A stretch of DNA of 64,000 nucleotides from Talinum fruticosum (lineage: Eukaryota > Streptophyta > Magnoliopsida > Caryophyllales > Talinaceae). Under the pieces are notes generated by a model. It worked only from the letters and a program-made list of their open reading frames with translations, ran no database searches and had not been told where the DNA came from. The DNA lies in assembly GCA_021018815.1 (NCBI GenBank), contig JAITYX010000144.1:372001-436000 (forward strand), written 5' to 3'. This document shows positions 55,917 through 64,000 of this stretch, in pieces; the first letter of the stretch is position 1, and every line of letters starts with the position of its first letter. The translations under genes and the position numbers were made by a program.

Positions 55917-56694
55917 TTTTGTCCAGCTTGATTACCCAAATTTCTCCAATTCGGAAAAGATTGGGTCTGATCATGATTTTTTGGTTTGATTTTTAATAGT
56001 TACAATTTTTCCAATTCATATTCTTTGAGCCTTATTATAGCTTCGATTAGATTTTTCTTTTGTACATGCTTGATCTGAGTTTGATAAGATATTTCACCCA
56101 GATGTACAATGTTAATTGATTTGTCTAATTTAAACTTACTCATACACCAACTTTTGCAAGGGTGTTGAGTGTTCACATAAACTATCATATTATGTTTTTC
56201 CCTCGAAAACAAGGTAATACACCAGATTGACTTGATTTTCGTGTAGTAGTGATTTCCTCAGCATGATTTCAAAAGAAATGAAAAAAAACTGTACATTCTT
56301 CAGAATACATTCGATTTTCTCCCTTGCATGGCCTATTGTGTGCAGGAGGTTGAAATTTAGTTGCAGCTGTCTTCCTCCAAATCTTAAGAAATATTAATTT
56401 GCGAGATCATTTGCTTTAGATTTGAAGATGAACTCAGCTTCTATGAGACAATTTGAATATAACAGTAACACACAACTCTTTAAGATGTGCAATTAAAATC
56501 GCATGGAAAATGAAATGAAAGGTATGATCAATTGTGTATATTTGGATTCTTCCCTCAGAAGTTAGTTATGCTGAAAGGATCGACAATGAAATAGTAAAAG
56601 GCACAGGAGAAATTTGGAACTTATAGTGGCCAGTTTCTCAATTCAACCTTATACTAAAGCTGATATACAATAAACCATATGTACAAAGGCAGAA

Positions 56695-59600
56695 TTATAC
56701 TGGTGGTGGTGGCAAATCGAGCAGCAGCCAAAACCCAACACAATCATCTGAATCAAGGTCCTCTTGGATAGCAAGAAAATGCAATCCTCCACAAGCTTTC
56801 TTTGCTGCCTCCCACGCTTCTGCTTCTTTTGTTGTCTCGAGTGTCTTCTTGTACGTAGCATATATGTACCGTGTAGAAATTCCAACAGATAAAATCAAAC
56901 TAGCCTTTGCGGTGTCAGCTTCAATGGAGCATACTTCCAACCCATTCATCCACGCTATTGAGGTGCAAATACATTATCACTTAGTATTTTTAGGAGATAG
57001 CGTGTGAATGTAAAGAGGATCCAAGGTGACAATTAGAAGTGCTTATGAAAAACAACTAGGTAAAACAATTGCAATGGAAATAAGAATTACAGTTGGGGAC
57101 AACAGTAACTACGACAACAAACTCAGTATGCTTCTTGCCGAGGTCACCCGAGACTAAGATTTGGGGAGGTCAAGAAGTATGCAAACTATACTGTTTCCCA
57201 AGGACATACCAAGAAAAACGCAGACACATGCACAACAAGAACACATATTTCTGAAAGAAAAAAAGGGCTTAGGAAATTTTGGGGGTTGAAATTGAAAGGG
57301 GAAGAAAATGTTGTATCCTGTTATAAGTTTACAAAAACAACCAAAGATAAAAAGGGAGTCAATGTAAGGGATTATAAGGTTTAATAACCAGTGATTGATC
57401 ACACGTGAACCAAGGCGCTAGAACATTTCATCCCCAGGCCCAGAAGGAAGAACATATGTTGATACCATGGTACACTTTAAGCCTTACTCAGGACCAGATC
57501 ACATTCACATTGAGATGGTTGATATGCACAAAACCTGGAACGCCACATGTACTACACTTTGATAGATGTGATTCTAAAATTTTTGCTCTGATGAAGCATA
57601 CTCTTTTAACAGCCTATGTATACTGGCAGCATGCATTTCTACTTTTATAGAAGGGTTTTCTCAGGAATCACTGGTGGTGGTGGTGGTGGTGGTTTATGAA
57701 GTACAGATCCTATTATACATGCATCCATGACTCAATAGCCATGCTATGGTTATTCAGCCTTGCTAAAGTCGCAACAGCTAACCAGTGAACCACTCCATAT
57801 AACAGAAAAACATGCAACATGCTCGAGTATTTTCGGCAGATCAGTAGGGGATGAAGTCTGCAGTTGGATTCCAGAATGACAGTTTCTGTATTAACTTTAG
57901 CTGAGATAAGTTAAAACTTCCAAGTTACAGCAAAAATAAAAATAAAAATATAGGCATTTGACTTGACAACAATGATTTCTTCAAAAGAATCAGATAGAAG
58001 GCCATGTAACCGTGCACTACTAGTTGCCTAGAAAAGAAGGTATTTAGCTTAAATATGCAAGATGCAAATATCTTTCCAAAAGTGGCATGTATACCTGCCA
58101 GTGGTTTAGCCCGTGAAGACGCAACAGCTAGACCAGGAATCAACGTTTTGTCATCAATCTCAATCCCGAGCAAATCCAAATCTAAACTAGCACCAAAAGT
58201 AAATGTCTTCTCCATGGTTGAAACTTCCTCCTGCACAGCTGTGAGATGAACGTATGGTTAAGATATTAAATAGTTCGAAAAGCTACTATTGTCGGGTCTA
58301 GGCTCCTTTTACGACAAACCCCTACCCTAGCCCTCACTACTGCAAACATTCAAAGGAACGCTCAGTAAGGGTCTCTATGATCATCACAATATATTATCAA
58401 GTTCCAGCAGTGAGGTGGTAGGGCGTACCTGAATAAGGCAACTGGACAAAAGCCCATCTCTCGCCAAACAGATTCTCAGGAAGCTCCATAGGAAAAGGAT
58501 TGTCCAATACCATGAGTGGCTTAGCTCCTTTTTGGAAGCCTGGATGGCGAGTGTAGATGGTCTCATAACGTTCCTCCAGCCACAGGAGCAATGACACGCA
58601 CTGAGAATTCAGGCAAAAATTAACATAAAAAGTATGAGGATGATTGGTTTATCAATACAGAGGGAAATCTTAAATGCAAATCAGTATGTTACTCCCCATT
58701 AGGTAGGTTACTCCTTCAACCCCCTACTGGCGCTGGTGTGTACGATATGATCTTCCAAGCTCTCTTGAATACACAAGACTAACTTGATTATATTTTCTGA
58801 CCAACGTGCTTACAAATTTTACAATCAATCTGGCTCACACATTTCTCACAAACAAGCTCTTGAAGCAACCTATAGTACACCAAAAGGCAAAGCCTAATCA
58901 TATCCACCAGTTCACATTGGATGATAAGGTTTTTCAGGTGTATATTCCACATGATATCCTTGTCAACATCTACGTAAAACCACATCAAACCTTCATACTA
59001 CTAAGCTCATAGCAAAATATAGCCTATCCTACTTGGTTTGGGAGAAAGAATGAAACAGGAAACCGTGGCAGTTAAGTGTAATCGACTCCATAAGAATTTG
59101 GAATCAATTGTCAATTACTCCAATAAATTGCAACAAAGGCAGATGAAGAGGATCGAACATCGAAGAACAGATACCAACATCGCACACATCCCATCCCAGT
59201 TGCTGAGCCCCGTAAGCATTGCATGGTTACCATGGTCTATATAATGAAAGTTATAGCAGTCCTAGCCTCCAAGGGAATCTTTCGACTTGGGTCCTGTAAC
59301 AGCTGGTGTTACTATGATGACCGTGATCTTTGGGCTTGACATACAAAGGCATTTGCCGATATTATTATATATTACTTCATGTGAGATTTTGTGATTGACC
59401 TACTGAGCACCTCTCACCAAAATGAACCAATCACCAACTACATCTTCATTTACACAACCTTTGACATGTTCTTCACAAACTAGAATTTCATGAAAGCATA
59501 CACATAAATGTGCAAAGGTCAATCAATCAAAATCACCTCACAACCTAGACTTCCAGTGAAAGCATACCCTTTTACTTGGAACAGGTTTGATGCCGAGCTC

Positions 59601-60750
59601 CTTGCAAGCCTTTGTTATAATGGTCTGCAGTTGAGACCTATACTCAAACATACAAATCATCAGTCGATCACCTCACATATGTACACTAGCCCTACAACCC
59701 CATAGCACAATTCCCCTTCTCCATGGGCAATGCGCAGGCAGACACACACACGTGCACACGGAAACTCAACATATAATTTGCACGTACATAATTACAAACT
59801 ATGTTACTCAGAAAAGTCATCTTACCTTAGCATGTCACCGTCAGACACTTGACACTTAAACACAGGTAGTAGACCAGGATAATTCCAATTTGACTAAAAT
59901 ACTCAAAATTTCTTGTGTATAACAAAGTCCAATAATTGTCTGTATTGAAATTTGAACGCTTGTATCTGAGTCCTAAGTAACATAGATTGCAAAAGTACAT
60001 TTTCAAAAGGCAAAAAAACATAAAGAGCCCATCTCCAACAGAACAGACATAAAAACTCAAAAGAATAATTAGACCAATAAGCATACATGCAAATTATTGC
60101 AGATATTCAATTCCCCAAAGCCCAATACACAGACATCCAACCAAAAAAACAAGATATAAATTAATTAACCAAAAGAATTCAAAATCCACAAAAAGTAGAA
60201 AGTAAAACCAACGAAATCCCACAGAACTTTACCTGAAAAATCGAATTTTAACGGGTAGAGGCAAGCCCAACTCATCACAAATCGTAACAATCGCATTCTT
60301 CAAAGTGATGCTATTGATCACATTATTAGGAAAATACTTGGTGTATTGAAGAGCCAACGAATTATCACAAACTACAAGCTCCCATATCTTTTTACCCCTG
60401 ATATCAAGTATGGGTCTTGAGCAAAAATCCAGCTCCCACTCTGTGATGCTCTCAGGTTCGGTTTCCGGGTCGAGGTAGCTCAATTCCGCAGTCGGGTCAT
60501 CCTCTTCATCTTCTAAAGTGGTTCCAGCAGCTTCTTCCAAAGGGGATGAAACTGAGCTCTCCGAGACTGAATGGAGTTCGACACGACGGCGTTCTAGTGG
60601 GGTTTTGAGGGGGAGTGAGAGATGAGGGATTGAAGTTGTACAGGAAATCTTTGTGGGTTGTGAAAAAGGGGTGAAATTGGATACGAGCTTGTAGGAAATA
60701 GGTGTTGCTTGGTCCCTGAAGTTGGTGGGATTGAAGCTCAGAGTCGCCAT
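56695..60750 (-). CDS. TAB2: TAB2/ATAB2 chloroplast RNA-binding translation factor
   Basis: Nuclear-encoded chloroplast protein needed for translation of photosystem reaction-centre mRNAs: Chlamydomonas Tab2 acts on psaB, Arabidopsis ATAB2 more widely, with light-dependent expression. Exons on the minus strand: 60,750-60,233; 59,637-59,568; 58,600-58,429; 58,238-58,095; 56,954-56,695. Sites are GT-AG, phases match, and the 387-residue frame is intact. Residues 1 to about 50 are Ser/Thr-rich and poor in acid, a chloroplast transit peptide. Then follow an acidic linker, [85 protein letters not shown] and the hallmark C-terminus [12 protein letters not shown]. Introns are 595, 967, 190 and 1,140 bp. 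It converges on the PHD gene. Confidence 0.95.
57673..57693. repeat. (GGT)7 microsatellite in TAB2 intron 4
   Basis: Seven perfect ggt units on the plus strand, followed by ttatgaag. Intronic for TAB2, so no coding effect. Confidence 0.95.
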
Positions 60751-61750
60751 TGGAGCTCTTTTCTTGAAGCTAAGTGATAAGGGAGTATCATAAGAGGGAG
60801 AAATGACAGTTAATTATCCACCACAAGCTCTCAGTTCTTTGGTGCGCCAACCCGGTTCGTGGTTTTAAGCTGCCCCTCCCTCGTTGGTCCATTTAAATCT
60901 TTGATCGCCTGTTTAATCAAAGTTCAGCTACTGTTAATCCATTATTACTAATTTTTACCATTTACAAAATGTCAAGAGTGTTCAATAAAAAAAATGTGAA
61001 GTCAAAACTCGAACATAAGACCATACTTAAATCTTAAATTACTTGAACCGACATGAATTATAGCGCTAAGAAAATTCGAGTTTACATCAAGATCGGGTTG
61101 AACAAATCTATTATTGTCTAAAATTCGGACAAATTTTTTTCCAATTCCAATTTTTTCTGGGTTGGACTAGCTTAAATACGGATTAAAATTGGGTTTAGAC
61201 AATAAAAATAGGGAAAAAAATTGCGTCTAAATTTAAAATTTGGATGTTTGTCACCAAATCGATTTTTCTAAATCGGACCAATTCGAATAATCAAGTCAAA
61301 CGAAATTTTGGTAGCACTAAATTTTTGTGCATCCATATGTCTCAATTTATTTGGAGGTTGCCATCAGGCAGACTAATTTTATTTTAAGTAAATTTGTCAA
61401 GTTCAAGGTGGTTGAATGTTAGTGCAAACCTTACACCCATGAATTGAACACACTCAATATTTTTGTAAGATAGTTCAGATTTGAGCCTAAACATGCTTAA
61501 TTGAATGGACTAGCACACAAACTATAAGTTAAAATTAACAAAATTAGAAAAAGCAAAATCAAGCCGTAAATATATAATTAGACCTAGTAAACAGTCATTC
61601 AATTCACGTAATTTTATAAGAAGTGATTTGACTTCGTTATCCGTCAACGGATATCCCAACCAAAATATACGTTGTGGGTTGGACACACGCTGCCATGGTA
61701 AATGCCACATAGATGTTGAATTTTTTAAAATAAAATATGTGCCTATTAAA
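60751..61750. other. TAB2 upstream region, no clear promoter motif
   Basis: The first 100-150 bases before the TAB2 start are the expected 5' leader and core promoter. I see no convincing TATA box on the minus strand. The rest is AT-rich. The open frame 61,522-61,710 looks accidental. Confidence 0.4.
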
Positions 61751-61752
61751 TA

Positions 61753-62020
61753 CTACTTTCGTTTCTAAATACATGTCGTTTTCAAATTATGAGGGAATAT
61801 CAAAAAATATGAAATTTATGACAAATTTTGTATTAAAAGACCAAATTGTCCCTATATTTCATTGGAAATGAAAAAAATCAATGAAAAAAAGAAGAGAAAC
61901 AAAGTAATCAATAATGACAAAATTGGTAAATTAGTAATTAATCATTAAAATTATAAAGTGACAAGTATTGTGAAACGAAAAAAATTAGTTAAAGTGACAT
62001 GTATTTTGAAATGGAGGGAG
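61753..62020. mobile_element. Stowaway-type MITE, TA target site
   Basis: Left end ctactttcgtttctaaatacatgtc; right end, read inverted, ctccctccatttcaaaatacatgtcac. These are the well-known ctccctcc-gtttc ends of plant Stowaway (Tc1/mariner) MITEs. TA lies outside both ends (61,751-61,752 and 62,021-62,022). About 268 bp, non-coding. A lone end of the same kind (gggacggagggagt) is at 29,800-29,813. Confidence 0.9.
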
Positions 62021-62323
62021 TAACATGGTTAAACTTAACTGCTATAATTTTTTAATCTTTAATTGTGGTCTTAACCCCATATGACTTTCACATAATAGCC
62101 TTAATTATTGATTTTTTAAAAATAAAAATATTCCTATTGGATAACATAGTGAAACCTAATTACTAATTTCTTTTAATTTTTGATTGAATATAATTTTACT
62201 TGAAAATATTGGCTCACACAATAATGAAATTTTATATTATCTTTATAATTTCAAACAATTTATAACTTATCTTTGTAATTTTCATTTATTTTGACTAAAA
62301 CGGTGAGATATTCTAAGTGGCTA

Positions 62324-62900
62324 TTGTAACATCCCGGAGATTTGGAGTAATTACAAATTGTCAATATTAATATTAGCAGCGGAAAGTAATTCAACTTCTA
62401 GGCCACCCACGTCCCATATTTTGGAGATATACAAGCCAATAAACTAATAATAGGATAGACAATTTCTTTATATATAGGCGAGGAATAATAATCTTATTTA
62501 AAACTTAAATTATGCTCAAACTTACGAGATAAGATAAACTAAATTATTACGATTGTCCGTCAACTAGTGATGAAGTTCATAACTATATGACATGATTATT
62601 TATTCGAGCAATCCCAATTCACCAAACTTCCCTAATAAGTAATCAACTTGAAAACATAAAATAGTTTAGAAAGTGAGAAAGGAATCTCATTACGGAAGAT
62701 CTAACCACGTTAAAACAGTTAGAAAAATACTTTAATTTAAAAATTGAGATTAGGACGAATAACAGTTTAACATTTTAAGTCTCGAGGTTTCCCAAATAAC
62801 AAGATATGTCACCCATAAATTCCCGAAAGAGAGATAATGGATAAAGTAACGATAGACGATAAAGCATGCACATCCTTGGACTAGGCAGTCGAACCTCTAC
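62324..62900. repeat. LTR-like sequence starting tgtaacatcccgg
   Basis: tgtaacatcccggag at 62,329 followed by attagcagcggaaag resembles the left edge of many plant Ty3/gypsy LTRs (tgtaacacccc... and cgcagcggaaa). No partner LTR, primer site or protein is seen, so a solo or truncated LTR is the best guess. Its right end cannot be placed. Confidence 0.4.
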
Positions 62901-64000
62901 GTGATCACCATAACAATAACATGTTAATTGGGATCCATAAGATTAAAAACCAAATTGAAAATAATGAAACAAATCATTTACGATAAAATAAGTTGAGTTT
63001 GAAAGGATTCACATATAATGTAATAATTTGAACCTTGAATCTCCAACATATTAATGAGTAAATATTTAGAAATTATATAAGCTAGCTTTCTCAATCAAAA
63101 CGTTAAACAAAAACTAGTCTTGGACTCTTTGAGTTTAAATGGCTCTAGACAAGACAAATAAGGCAACCACATATCGGTAGTGCCATTACCACTGCTACCG
63201 TTGTCCGGAACGAAAAATGGGGTTGGAAATGATACTATATTTGTATGTGTATGAATTTATCTTAGTAATAATTAAATTCTTAGGTCAAGATGAGGGAACT
63301 ATGTATATACTAACTTTTAACTTGTACTAACGTACAGGCTATATTTACAATATTTGTCTAAAAATTATAAGATATATATTGGATTATTCCTTTTTTCCTC
63401 TAATCTTATTATTTTTTTAAAAGTCTATTGATTTGATCATAAAAAATTAATGTAGTTTAAGAGTTAGTTATATACATCTTAACCATAAAAAAGTTATATA
63501 GTTTAATTTTAAGTTACATGTAAAATGAATGAGCTTAATTTTTATAATTTAAAAATTATTTTAAGTAAGATATAATTATTCTTAAAAATAATATTCTAGT
63601 TCAAATTTTTTTCTGACTATTAGTATAAAATGTTAATCATTAGATTAAATTATATGATAATTATATAACAGCACTGTTATATTATAATTATAATTTAATT
63701 TATTTCATATTTGTTAACTAATGATTATTTATTTATATCAATATCAAATTATTAATTTTCTAATATTTTTATTTTTATTAATAATAATCCATAAATATTC
63801 CATTTAAAAAAGAGTGGAAAAAATCAACTAATGAATGTAACATTTAATAGCAACCTATGAGGCAATCTCAAAACCCGATATTCATCTTCGAAAATAGAAA
63901 ATTATATATTATGTTGTATTTTTTTTCTATATTCATAGTGTATGCATTAATTTTTTAAGAAATACAATGAATAGATTTTATGTACAATATATAATACTTC
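62901..64000. other. AT-rich intergenic DNA, nothing recognised
   Basis: Very AT-rich with no open frame of note, no element ends and no RNA gene visible on either strand. Confidence 0.5.

Noticed and set aside
1..64000. tRNA, rRNA or organelle-derived inserts
   Set aside because: No cloverleaf, rRNA core sequence or organelle gene was recognised by eye; a tRNA scan was not possible.

Overview
The window is plant nuclear DNA, almost certainly from a eudicot. It is AT-rich, the genes have many GT-AG introns, and it contains typical plant transposons: Helitron, CACTA, hAT, Mutator-like and Stowaway elements, plant LINEs and gypsy remnants. I cannot name the species. Three multi-exon genes and one small nested gene can be supported; nearly everything else is repeat-derived.

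Layout. 1-12,200 is a transposon graveyard: a broken Helitron helicase, several Helitron 3' ends, a complete non-autonomous CACTA element with its target-site duplication (TSD), an RNase H-type retroelement pseudogene split by an hAT miniature element, a 27-bp minisatellite and CT-rich low-complexity DNA. 12,270-38,060 (+) is a CorA-like magnesium transporter family gene (AT2G42950/AT1G29830 type). About 1.6 kb of coding sequence is spread over 23 kb, with introns of 4-6 kb packed with LINEs, a gypsy remnant, hAT, MULE and other MITEs. 38,100-44,600 is intergenic repeat, including a tandem array of about 120-bp units. 44,858-55,187 (+) is a three-PHD-finger protein gene (AT3G08020 type). Its tenth intron holds, on the opposite strand, an intact SMAP1-like small acidic protein gene flanked by a direct repeat and an A-tract, the structure of a retrogene. 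56,695-60,750 (-) is TAB2/ATAB2, a chloroplast protein for photosystem translation. The PHD and TAB2 genes converge; from memory their Arabidopsis counterparts have consecutive locus numbers (AT3G08010/AT3G08020), so this looks like conserved microsynteny. 60,751-64,000 is intergenic, with a Stowaway MITE and an LTR-like sequence.

Quality signal. The transporter gene (two places) and the PHD gene (one place) each read correctly only if one base is missing from a T or A run inside an exon. Three such events in otherwise well-conserved exons point to homopolymer errors in the sequence rather than dead genes, though this cannot be proved from one copy.

No bacterial-type operon, CRISPR array or new defence system is present. 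The most interesting items are the nested SMAP-like retrogene, the 29-bp tandem repeats that copy a splice acceptor three times in front of transporter exon 8, and an 84-nt in-frame stop-free intron in the PHD gene.
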